The position numbers were made by a program, and so were the translations under genes. From Siphonodentalium dalli (taxonomy: Eukaryota; Mollusca; Scaphopoda; Gadilida; Siphonodentaliidae): a DNA stretch of 64,000 bases. The stretch lies in assembly GCA_032622095.1 (NCBI GenBank), contig CP136066.1, forward strand, positions 172,419,164 through 172,483,163. Direction: 5' to 3'. This document shows, one piece after another, positions 56,186-64,000 of this stretch; positions within the stretch are counted from its first letter, which is position 1; every line of letters begins with the position of its first letter. The notes below the pieces were generated by a model. That model saw nothing but the letters and a program-made list of their open reading frames with translations. It ran no database searches and had not been told where the DNA came from.

Positions 56186-56820
56186 CCTTGCTTTCGCTAC
56201 ATGCTTTAACTTCAGTCCCGAACCAGTCTGACTTCGATCCTACTTCCGTTCCTGTTTCCGCCCATTCGATTTATGTAGTTGATGTGCAATCCGTTTTATT
56301 CCGGGTATGTGAGTTAACTTGCTAGATTTATTTGGGTGTATTGGCTGCACTGCATACGCGAACGAATCCAGCCAGTTGAGGGGTCCGAGATTGATACATG
56401 TATAAGAACGTGTGTCACCGAATATTCACCATGTGTGCATATAAATATCACATGAAACCCCTATCATATCATTAAAAAGGTCATTCATATTTCCTTATCG
56501 CTCACTAGTTATGAATAGACGCGTGCTACATATCACTTGGCATCGAGCCCACAAAATGACCGTGTCGTTAAATTGGTGTGAATTATATTTATTTCAAAAA
56601 TCAAACATATCACACAAACACAATACAGATGTAGATATAGAGATTTAGGAAGAGGATTGGACAACAAGCAAAATGCTTTTTTAAAGTCCTCTCTCTCTCT
56701 CTACATTGATTCAGGCGGATTAATACTATATTAACACTTTAACTGTAAATGTATGCTTCCATTAAGGATTTTGATTTGTTAAAAAGTCATAAAGCTTTAG
56801 TTTTTTTTTCAGGTGATATA
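56186..56820. other. No gene recognised
   Basis: A CTCTCTCTCTCT patch at 56688. Otherwise unassigned. Confidence 0.3.
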
Positions 56821-56823
56821 CAA

Positions 56824-56955
56824 GATCTTCAACTCGTTATGTTGGGATATTAGATTTTATGAAACTCGTCTTCGGCTCATTGTGAATCAAATTTATCAAA
56901 CTCGTGTCATAAAATCTTACATCCCAACATAAATCGTTGGAGATCCTCTATATAT
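56824..56955. mobile_element. ATCTTCAACTCG foldback
   Basis: GATCTTCAACTCGTTATGTT is mirrored imperfectly by AACATAAATCGTTGGAGATC. The inner pair is ATATTAGATTTTATGA with TCATAAAATCTTACAT. Its GAGATCCTCTATA end resembles the CGAGTCC-hairpin family. Confidence 0.6.
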
Positions 56956-57346
56956 CGGGAAAAGTGACATCTTACGGCCACAATGATGTATTATAATCTA
57001 ACTTCCATGTTAAATTGCGCATCGAATATTAGGATCAACATTAGTTTGTTTACATTGAATAACAATTGTCATTTCGCGAGGTCAAATGAGTTCGAATTCT
57101 TATAAACTTTGTACAATTTATTTTTGACATTACACTACTACTTTCAGCTGACAACTATTGCCGAGTTCAGAACAAATATAATATTTTCTATGATATAAAC
57201 CCGGATTAATGTCACAATTGTGACATATTATTACAGTTATTGATGATTTTATGTGAGCTGGTCAACATGCAAAGTTAAACCACGATAAAGAAAACTGTGT
57301 ACACATGACTTGGACGTAAACAGCATTAAAACAAGTTACCAACACA
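56956..57346. other. No gene recognised
   Basis: Unassigned intronic sequence. Confidence 0.3.
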
Positions 57347-57432
57347 GGCCCCTGGGGAGAATTACTGAAATACCAATATAGACTACACTGGTATAGTCTA
57401 TATTGGTATTTTAGTAATTTTACCCATGGGCC
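57347..57432. mobile_element. GGCCCCTGGGG hairpin, copy 1
   Basis: GGCCCCTGGGGAGAATTACT is mirrored by AGTAATTTTACCCATGGGCC. The inner pair is AATACCAATATAGACTA with TAGTCTATATTGGTATT. Confidence 0.7.
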
Positions 57433-57557
57433 TGCACATGGTTACCAACCGATTTGACTGGCTGGGTTATACGTCGAAGGTGGACTAGCATCTAGGTTCT
57501 TAAGTTATAGTGTGGTCACTTGCATAATGTCGTATATGCTCCTTGCCCCCAATCCAC

Positions 57558-57655
57558 GGGCCCCTGGGGAAAATTACTGAAATACCAATATAGACAAAAC
57601 CAGTGTAATAGTCTATGTTGGTATTTTAGTAATTTTCCCCAGGGGTATGTGCCCC
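57558..57655. mobile_element. GGCCCCTGGGG hairpin, copy 2
   Basis: The same stem as copy 1 about 210 bp away, with loop AAAACCAGTGTAA. The two copies differ in loop and outer stem, so they are separate insertions or an old duplication. Confidence 0.7.
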
Positions 57656-57714
57656 AATCCGCCTTACTTCTGCATGTTATTCCCGCCATTGTTTGTGATA
57701 GCAGGGTGTCACAG

Positions 57715-57770
57715 TTACATCGGGTCTAATCGGGATTCGAACCAGCTCTGGTAATGATGCATGGGCGACT
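57715..57770 (-). repeat. tRNA-like SINE fragment
   Basis: CGGGATTCGAACCAGCTCTG is the reverse complement of a B box (GGTTCGAATCC) in context. The same context, mutated, is at 58230 (GGGATTATAGAACCAGCTCT). Confidence 0.4.
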
Positions 57771-57861
57771 AATATAAAGGATTGATGCACGGTTTCCTGT
57801 CGACTCTGTCACCGGGTGCATGATGATGAGGCAGATGGCGGCTTCGATAATGATGTACTAC

Positions 57862-57942
57862 CAGTCCGGATTGGAACCAGCGCTGGGCGATATTTTGTGA
57901 CTCGATGCACATTGCCGACTGAGCCACTGGTGACCCCACGAT
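57862..57942 (-). repeat. tRNA-derived SINE head
   Basis: On the minus strand, GGTCACCAGTGGCTCAGTCGG contains an A box (TGGCTCAGTCGG, 57915-57926), and GCTGGTTCCAATCCGG contains a B box (57868-57878). The spacing is tRNA-like. There is no sign of an intact functional tRNA (the 3' acceptor complement is absent), so it is read as a SINE promoter. Confidence 0.6.
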
Positions 57943-58316
57943 AATGATAATAATGATTATGACGTCGCCAGGGCGGTGCACATATGGACTCCCCCCTATT
58001 TAGGGTCTGTCATTCGTCACGGACGCCAGTACTCCGTAGAAATTCATAGTTGCATAGGGAGCGTTTTGGGGTTTTAGTTTTTTTGGACGGTTGTAACCTC
58101 TTGTTCTTCCGCCACCCCTGGACGCCGGCGTGCTATTAAACTTCCTACCCTTCATGATCCGGCTTCATCATTCGTGACTCGTCGTCTGCTTCACATGTGA
58201 CGTGATGTAAAACACTTCGCGTGTGTCATCGGGGATTATAGAACCAGCTCTGCCATATTTATAAAACTACAGTAACTATATATTGATAACTGCATGTTAT
58301 ATACTATTGTACCTAC
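57943..58316. other. No gene; intron 1 start
   Basis: It includes a mutated SINE B-box fragment near 58230 and two TACCCTTCAT(C/G)ATCCG/TTCG segments (58143 and 58313) that repeat the sequence around the exon 1 donor. Confidence 0.35.
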
Positions 58317-58627
58317 CCTTCATCATTCGCTGCCTGCTTCATATGAAGAAAGAACCAACACCAGATAAATGCATGAATCGCAGCCACAACACACATGAAC
58401 GTGCTGAAATAACAGTTAGCTTTCATACCAAACTCCGACGTCTCCAAATCCATGTTAACCGTCCCATTGCCATCTATCGTCACATGTGTGTTGCTGAACA
58501 GTATGCACACGGAATTAAAATATTTCCAAACAGCAGCCAAAGGGATGAACACACACATTCCAAGGACGACAGTCCAAATATTGACAAATACTTGGACATA
58601 TCGCATTTGAATCTTCTTAATCCACAT
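58317..58627 (-). CDS. TMEM179-like protein, exon 1 (residues 1-103 plus 2 nt)
   Basis: The frame starts at ATG (MWIKKIQMRY) with an in-frame TAG five codons upstream. Residues 11-33 form TM1, ending in VFIPLAAV. A loop follows with Cys41 and an NGT glycosylation sequon at residue 54. Residues 74-94 form TM2 (ending IWCWFFL), followed by a basic HMK. The exon ends AAGG before GTAGGT, a good donor, in phase 2. Without splicing the frame stops two codons later. The arrangement (loop Cys in CILF, Cys just before TM2, FFL-x-x-K then D/E-G at the junction) parallels TMEM179. About 150 bp upstream (58772-58786, minus strand) there is a TATA-like ATATATA stretch, but an AG just before the ATG also allows an upstream untranslated exon. 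The family assignment is from memory; the coding call is firmer. Confidence 0.72.
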
Positions 58628-58639
58628 GATGAAATGCAC

Positions 58640-59564
58640 TAATATATATCACTCTTCACCCAGACATGTGTGTCATTCAAACGGAATCGGAACAGAGATA
58701 CCCGTAACAACACCGGCTCGCTTCATTCACCATGTGTAGCGAGCATGAAAAACTCGACTGTGAGTTATACCGGTATATATGATAAACATCGAATAGTTAG
58801 CTTTTGTGATGTATTCACGCTGGGGTTTTCCTTGATTGATTGGTTGGTATATTTATATACCGTTGGGAACAGAATGTGATGCCGCTTTGTGTTAAATGTC
58901 TCATCGATTAACATGTGGAGCTTCCGAATAACGGCTATATCCGTTTCTCCTATAGGCGTTTCCTCCGTCGCGTCTGGAGCAGGCAGTCGAACAGCCTATT
59001 TATGGTGCCACGTGCCAAGTGAAGTAGAAGATATTTATTGATCCATTCAACATTTCAAATATTAATTTTCCACTCGATTGTCTCAATTTGGCTGTGCTGG
59101 TGGGTGGGATAAGATCCTCGTCATCACCATGCATGCAGTTCTTTGAACGGAGCGCAGTATGATCCAGTATAGGAACAGGAAGGGATTCTCCAAATATTGA
59201 GAAAGACAGTGGCGCCGTTGCAGGTAGTAGTGGGCAAGCTAATGGGCATACCGTGCCCTAATGAAAATGAACACATGGGCTAAAGGCGCCCTTTAATGCC
59301 GGGGAGAAGTTGACTATTAAAATGTACGCGGAACGGTTTGCGCATGTTTTCTTCCATCTATTACAAAAATTGGCCCGACGCAACATCTACACTGCTCAGC
59401 CGATTTGTGGCTTCTCAATGCAAATGGAGGCCTCTCAATGTTTTACATAGGTCCATCCTATATATATGCATGATCATCTCTCTCCCACACTCCCCCTTTC
59501 TCTCCCATGACAATCTCACTCCGATACTATTTCCAGTCCTCTCCGTAAAATCACTTCTATAAGT
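58640..59564. other. Upstream flank of the TMEM179-like gene; no gene recognised
   Basis: The promoter should lie here for minus-strand transcription. A TATA-like stretch is at 58772-58786. No CpG-island-like block or coding exon was recognised. Confidence 0.3.
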
Positions 59565-59637
59565 TGTTGTAACGTTTGTCCCGCGCCGTCCCAATTAAGG
59601 GTTGCTATACTGGGACACAGATAACCACTAGAAATAA
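59565..59637 (+). repeat. TAACGYTTGTCCC repeat, copy left of the LINE
   Basis: GTTGTAACGTTTGTCCCGC, then ACTGGGACACAGATAACCAC and TAGAAATAAAAACG. Three similar units occur at 60885-61075, to the right of the LINE remnant, so the LINE may have inserted into this repeat. Confidence 0.55.
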
Positions 59638-60015
59638 AAACGATTCAGTTCTTCTAAGTTCCGTTTTTATCGATTAATTAAAGAGCATCACACGCAAGAA
59701 CACTATCTTACATACTTGAAAAAGCGAGAAGTCGTAGTTTTAATACGTTTCAGAACACGTAATCATAGGTTACCGGTTGAAGTCGGAGATTGGAAGGGAA
59801 TAGACCTAGACAAAAGGCAATGTAATTTGTGTAACAGATCTGTTGGAGATGAATATCATTTCTTATTGACTTGCCAAAAATTATCACACATACGTCAAAA
59901 GTTCATAGCTAGATATTACTACACAAACCCGACCTTGGAAAAAATGCGACAACTTATGTCCATCCAGAACAAGTCAGTAGTGCGAAATATCTGTAGATTT
60001 TTGATAGAGGCGTAA
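59638..60015 (+). pseudogene. LINE ORF2 C-terminal fragment
   Basis: An open frame from just after a TAA at 59635 to TAA at 60013. It reads RLIKEHHTQEHYLTYLKKR, then RTRNHRLPVEVGDW, then RQCNLCNRSVGDEYHFLLTC, then RQKFIARYY and a final VVRNICRFLIEA. The CxxC...GDEYHFLLxC pattern is the zinc-binding C-terminus of LINE polymerases common in molluscs and other lophotrochozoans. The 5' part is missing, so it is a dead 5'-truncated insertion with an intact C-terminal frame. Confidence 0.8.
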
Positions 60016-60884
60016 GATTTCTTATATATATATAGAATGATAGGATTACTTTATACTTGCAGATACATCCCCATGCATGAATGTCATTTATACGTATATC
60101 TCCACGCATATGCCCCTCTCACCCCCCCCCAAGTTTACAGAGCAGCATGGCTATAGTGGGCCACTGAGTCAGGTTGACCCACTGGCGGCGAACCAACCAT
60201 GCACTTCATATTGTTGGTTTCGCAGTAGCTCCTCCTGCACCCCCTTAAATCGGGAGTATAGTAGGTATATACGGAGCGCAAAATCACACTGATCTGGGTG
60301 TAACCCAGAATACCCGACACTCCTGGTCCGAAAGTATCGATATGCATGTTAACTATATGCTATTTAACTCGAATATCTACATTCCTTCATGGATGTGTGG
60401 ACCGGTCGTCGGTGGCGGATGAGTTCCGGGACTCCGCGTGTACTGGACAATTGTCCATGCATGGGTATAGGTCCGGGATATCGGCCGACGCCGACGCCAT
60501 GTTTCGCACATCTGTCAGCATCTGTGGGGAATGCTAGTAATCAGCGCTAATACATAAATTATACATATTAATCCATATTATTTAATATATTCTATTCATT
60601 TATAGCTATTATACCGTTTATACTCGAAGTCGAGAGATATTTTGTCCACAAGGACCGACGCATGCAATTGTTTATATTTGGACCGACCCCCCACCTCTAT
60701 TATGTTGTTCTATAAGTGCACATACATGTCATAATTATCCTTCAAAGTTCGTTGTAATGATTGTAATGATTCAATGATTGTTTAGTTAAATGTGAACCAG
60801 GGGTCGGTCTGTCTATATATGTACTTTCTTTATGTCATACAATGTATGATTTATAAGAAATAAACTATTGATTCTGTAATCTTA
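60016..60884 (+). mobile_element. Probable LINE 3' untranslated tail, with possible insertion
   Basis: The end CATACAATGTATGATTTATA then AGAAATAAACTATTGATTCTG looks like a LINE 3' end with a polyA-type signal. The GC-richer block 60120-60540 does not fit and may be a separate insertion. Open frames in it are unrecognised. Confidence 0.45.
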
Positions 60885-61075
60885 TATATGTAACACCTGT
60901 CCCGCTTTGTCCCAAGGGTGACTACTGGGACACAGATAATGATTGAGAAATAAAAATCACTTCTATCGGTGTCTACTGAGACGTAGATAACCACTAGAAA
61001 TAAGAACGTCTTATGTCAGCTTTTGTAACGCTTGTCCCACTCTGTCCCAAGACTTTCTACATGGGACAAAAACAT
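60885..61075 (+). repeat. TAACGYTTGTCCC repeat, tandem units
   Basis: TGTAACACCTGTCCCGCTTT and TTGTAACGCTTGTCCCACTC frame units with CTACTGGGACACAGATAA and GATAACCACTAGAAATAAGA. Confidence 0.55.
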
Positions 61076-61210
61076 ACCCCCATAACTTTCTGCTCACGTT
61101 TCTTGCCATATATGCTATAGGAAACCATCAAACGACGGCGATGTTATAGATTGATTAACTATTGTAGTCTCAGGCATGTGTTGCATACATGGTTCTTCGT
61201 ATCACGTAAA
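61076..61210. other. Short unassigned stretch
   Basis: CCATCAAACGACGGCGATGT then TATAGATTGA recurs at 62300, so it is another dispersed repeat piece. Confidence 0.35.
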
Positions 61211-61697
61211 CTAGATCATGCCATGAATCTCAACTATGACTATAAGGCCCGTAGAGATCATATTCCAACAGTACAAAACCTTGGAACTTTTTGACAGGAA
61301 ACCTTATAAAGTCGAAAAAATAACGCGGGTATTATATTTCTTAGTTATTATCTGTTCCTTCATAATGTACTTCACTGTAGGTGAAGGTCCCAACTCGAAA
61401 TTGCATGCTTTACTGAAGTAATTAATTACCCAGGAGAAATTCCATAATTGTAGACGACGCAAAGCAAAATCGCTCACAAAGTCACTTAAGATGTGAAATT
61501 TCGACTTGGGACCCTCACCTACAGTGAATTATATGATTAAGGAACAGATCATAACAAAGAAATATATTCCCCGTGTTATTTTTCGACTTTATAAGGTTCC
61601 CTGTCAAAACTTCAAAAAGTTCCAAGGTTTTGTACTGGTGTAATATGATCTCTACGGGAGTTAGGCTAGCCAGAGTAGAGATTCGTGGCATGGTCTG
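61211..61697. mobile_element. TAGATCATG inverted-repeat element, copy 3 (most complete)
   Basis: The left arm begins CTAGATCATGCCATGAATCT and the right arm ends AGATTCGTGGCATGGTCT. The arms pair for about 200 bp (AACCTTATAAAGTCGAAAAA with TTTTCGACTTTATAAGGTTC). The centre is near 61450. No ORF. Confidence 0.75.
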
Positions 61698-61719
61698 CAC
61701 GTGAACCAAACTTCCCTTA

Positions 61720-61795
61720 TAATAAAAAAACCCACTCTGGTAAATGCCCAGTAAACCATGGTTTACCAGGCTCTACTCTGGTAAAATATGGTAAT
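61720..61795. repeat. CTCTGGTAAA short inverted repeats
   Basis: ACTCTGGTAAATGCC, GTAAACCATGGTTTAC and CTCTACTCTGGTAAAATATG are nested small palindromes. Confidence 0.45.
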
Positions 61796-61799
61796 GTCA

Positions 61800-62205
61800 C
61801 ATGACATCGGCAATTATTCCTGCATATACTTTACAACCCTTCCCCTTACTCCCCGAACATAAACTGTGGAATGTTGTTCCAGTGTAGTGCATGTGAATGG
61901 TAGGTAAACTATAATAATCAATCCACGTGGAGAAAAAAAATCATCATTGTGCATGGGATATAACTAATGCGCGTGGTGGTGGTTGTGTGGTTGTCTACTG
62001 CTCATCCTATACTCCGCACCCGACATGGCGATTATCCTGCATATATTTTACAACCCTGTGTGCCCCTTACCTCCCCAACATAAACTGTGGAATGTTGTTC
62101 CAGTGTAGTGCATGTGGAAGGTATAAACTATAATAATCAATCCGCGTAGAAAAAAAACTCTTCTGTGTGGGATATAACTAATGCGCGTGACTGTGGTTGC
62201 CTACC
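61800..62205 (+). repeat. About 220-bp tandem duplication, two copies
   Basis: GACAT(C)GGCAATTATTCCTGC/GACATGGCGATTATCCTGC, ACATAAACTGTGGAATGTTG, TTCCAGTGTAGTGCATGTG and GGGATATAACTAATGCGCGT are shared by both copies. Confidence 0.75.
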
Positions 62206-62952
62206 GTTCTGTCGTCTGGCTCATCGGTCGTATAAACACTGGGTTATTTACTGGCGAGATGTAATTAATCGTTCCAACAAACGCGAAGCCTCGAGCATAC
62301 CATCAAACGACGGTGATGTTATAGATTGAGAGAAAAACAACCATATTGTCTCAGGCATGGTCTGTACATGGTTCTTCATATCAAGGACGTAGAGACATGC
62401 AGGGCCGTGGGGTCATGGCGGTGGGCCACTCGTACATGTACATCAAACTTAGGCCAACATTTTCAACAGTTGGACATCCGATGCTCGAACTAAATACATA
62501 TTATGGATGTGTTCGGGTGCGTGAAACTGATCAGTTAGTATTCATACGCTATGCCAACTGGAGGAATATAGCATTCTACTAACATCGTCGAAAATGTCAA
62601 ACAAATCGACCGAACCATTCCATAGAAAACATCGTCCGAACTACGCTCAATTGTAAATATTTACTTCTCGATTCGCGACGCAACCATTGATTGGTGATAA
62701 ACTAACGAAACCAATTTTGCCATCAAAATCACTGCATTTAATTAATATATAAGAATGACGATGTGTGTTGTCAATTTGGGTATATTTTTTGTAAAAATAA
62801 TTAAGTTTGAGCAAGATATTCTCCATTGATATTTGATCACCCTAGCATGCAGAGTGTTTCATATTACTTTAACTTTGAGGCCTTACGTAGGTTGAGGATG
62901 CGCTGATATGTTTGTTGCATTGTTATTTCTTCCCAAAGAAGGAACGATATTG
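62206..62952. other. No gene; short GACGTGGC fragment
   Basis: 62395-62480 carries GCAGGGCCGTGGGG and TTTTCAACAGTTGGACAT of the GACGTGGC family. The rest is unassigned. Confidence 0.35.
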
Positions 62953-63305
62953 GCAGGGATGTGGCGACCGGTACAGGGGGTGGCCCAACAATCACCCTAT
63001 GTTTTTATCATAATTTTCAAAGGTAGGAAATGTGTGCCCGAATAGAACTTGAAAATTTGAGGTCGAAAATAGGTTGATATTTTCTGAAAATTGAGTTTTC
63101 CAGCAATATTTAGTGTAGAATTTGTCATATTTTACACAAAGACTGCAATATTTTCCAACATCAATTCAAATAGTTGATATTGAAATGACCATCGACTGAA
63201 CATTTTCAACCATAGGGGGTATTGTGACTTAAATTTTAAGCCCAATGACGGTATCAAGTCTGAAATGATGCTCATATTTGTTGCATCCCGGTGACGTCCG
63301 GTTTC
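62953..63305. repeat. GACGTGGC family element
   Basis: It starts GCAGGGATGTGGCGACCGG with GTACAGGGGG. The interior TTTCAACCATAGGGGGTATT and AAATTTTAAGCCC resemble other copies. The right end is uncertain near CGGTGACGTCC. Confidence 0.5.
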
Positions 63306-63464
63306 CATTATCAAAATAGGTGGATAAATAAATTAAATAATTGTATACAGACTTAATATGCCACAGACAGACTTAATCAAGTGGTATAAATTAGAAAAAT
63401 AGTGTCCCGAGTTTTTGTCACCATGAAGAGCATTTCTTGTTAATCTATTGATATTGTAAAATTA

Positions 63465-63895
63465 AAGGTACTATCCGATTCGATGGTCCCCATATCATCA
63501 GATTCCAACAACAACCCATTTTTTTTAAATGTCGCTTCAGTTATCAGAATTAATTAATTGCCCAAAAATAATGCTAAGCAGTCAACTATAGTATAAAATT
63601 GCCCAAAACATGTTATTTATCAACATTTTGCCGGTTTGTCAATTATCCGACACAAAAAGCCACTTGACTTTAGAGTTATCCATCTTCATCCGCAATTTGG
63701 TCAGAGACTGTCTTCTCATCGACTTTTTACTGGGCCACTCAAAAAGTATAGGTTTTGAAAAATAATAGATTTCAAAAATCGATATCTGATCACTCTGAGC
63801 TTTGATGGGTGTGTTCCTCGACTTGAATCAAATATTTTTTACCCCCGAAGCCAAAGAAATAGTAATTTGCGAGCGTTAATTTGGATTATTCATCT
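63465..63895 (+). repeat. Dispersed 430-bp repeat, copy 2
   Basis: TTCGATGGTCCCCATATCAT through TAATTTGCGAGCGTTAATTT, colinear with 49831-50262. TTGTTCAACGAAATT in copy 1 is deleted here. Confidence 0.7.
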
Positions 63896-64000
63896 TTAAA
63901 GAATGTTTATCTCACTTATGTGCGAACAAATTATAACATCTGGAAAATTTCTTTGTCTTTGTCAAAGGTAATTTAAATTTCAGCTTACAAGGCAAAAAAA

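Larger units (their letters stand above)
1935..58627 (-). other. TMEM179-like gene span (start codon to stop codon, four exons)
   Basis: The span runs from the predicted ATG in exon 1 (58627) to the TGA in exon 4 (1935-1937). Joining 58627-58317, 10788-10654, 3532-3412 and 2213-1935 gives 281 codons; an alternative last junction gives 290. The order is TM1, glycosylatable loop, TM2, short cytoplasmic link, TM3, extracellular loop, TM4, hydrophilic tail. That order, the spacing and the local motifs (VFIPLA after TM1, CILF, an NCYF start to TM2, FFL-x-x-K before the exon 1/2 junction) match what I remember of vertebrate TMEM179, which is about 233 residues. The function of that family is poorly known. 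Intron 1 would be about 47.5 kb, intron 2 about 7.1 kb and intron 3 about 1.2 kb. Upstream non-coding exons and the polyA site are not identified. Confidence 0.6.

Noticed and set aside
57862-57942. Possible functional tRNA gene
   Set aside because: A and B boxes are present, but no 7-bp acceptor stem pairing or clear anticodon arm is visible; it fits a SINE head better.

Overview
This is a window of nuclear DNA from an animal, most likely a mollusc or another lophotrochozoan. The evidence is a split membrane-protein gene with long introns, non-LTR retrotransposon tails, tRNA-derived SINE heads, and dense short non-autonomous elements. One of these (about 14.0-15.5 kb, ending in GGTGAGCTAAAA) looks like repeats I know from molluscan genomes. 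The assignment comes from memory of repeat style, not from a search. I saw no bacterial, rRNA, CRISPR or viral signal.

Only one host gene is supportable. It is on the minus strand and encodes a four-pass membrane protein resembling TMEM179. Four exons can be assembled: exon 1 at 58627-58317 (start codon, TM1, a loop, TM2), exon 2 at 10788-10654 (TM3), exon 3 at about 3532-3412 (second extracellular loop), and exon 4 at about 2213-1935 (TM4, Ser/Thr-rich tail, stop). The phases of exons 1-2 and 2-3 match exactly. The exon 3/4 junction is weak and has two possible solutions. On this model, intron 1 is about 47.5 kb, and nearly everything else in the window lies inside the gene's introns or its flanks.

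The rest is a mosaic of repeats. By region: 0-10 kb holds the 3' end of the gene, G-run elements, palindromes, a twin-hairpin element and two large tandem arrays (42 bp and 35/36 bp). 10-17 kb holds exon 2 with a triplicated splice acceptor split by a G-run element, then a TTAA-flanked element with a nested insertion, then an 860-bp palindrome. 20-31 kb holds foldbacks and a 4.4-kb inverted repeat whose loop is a degenerate 42-bp minisatellite. 31-34 kb holds head-to-tail SINE-like units rich in GCGCATGCGC. 34-57 kb holds many TIR elements, twin-hairpin elements, two elements whose whole interior is a reiterated short motif (CCGAAT; AACTTG palindromes) and a 25-bp minisatellite. 57-64 kb holds SINE pieces, exon 1, a LINE 3' end and more inverted-repeat elements.

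The main observations are four. First, a 42-bp unit is shared between a TTAA-flanked short element and an 18-copy array, which suggests a satellite arising from a transposon. Second, a twin-hairpin element family occurs six times. Third, an exon boundary has been tandemly copied and hit by a transposon. Fourth, large inverted repeats sit in the introns of one transcribed gene. Most long open frames here are artefacts of tandem repeats or stop-poor repeats.
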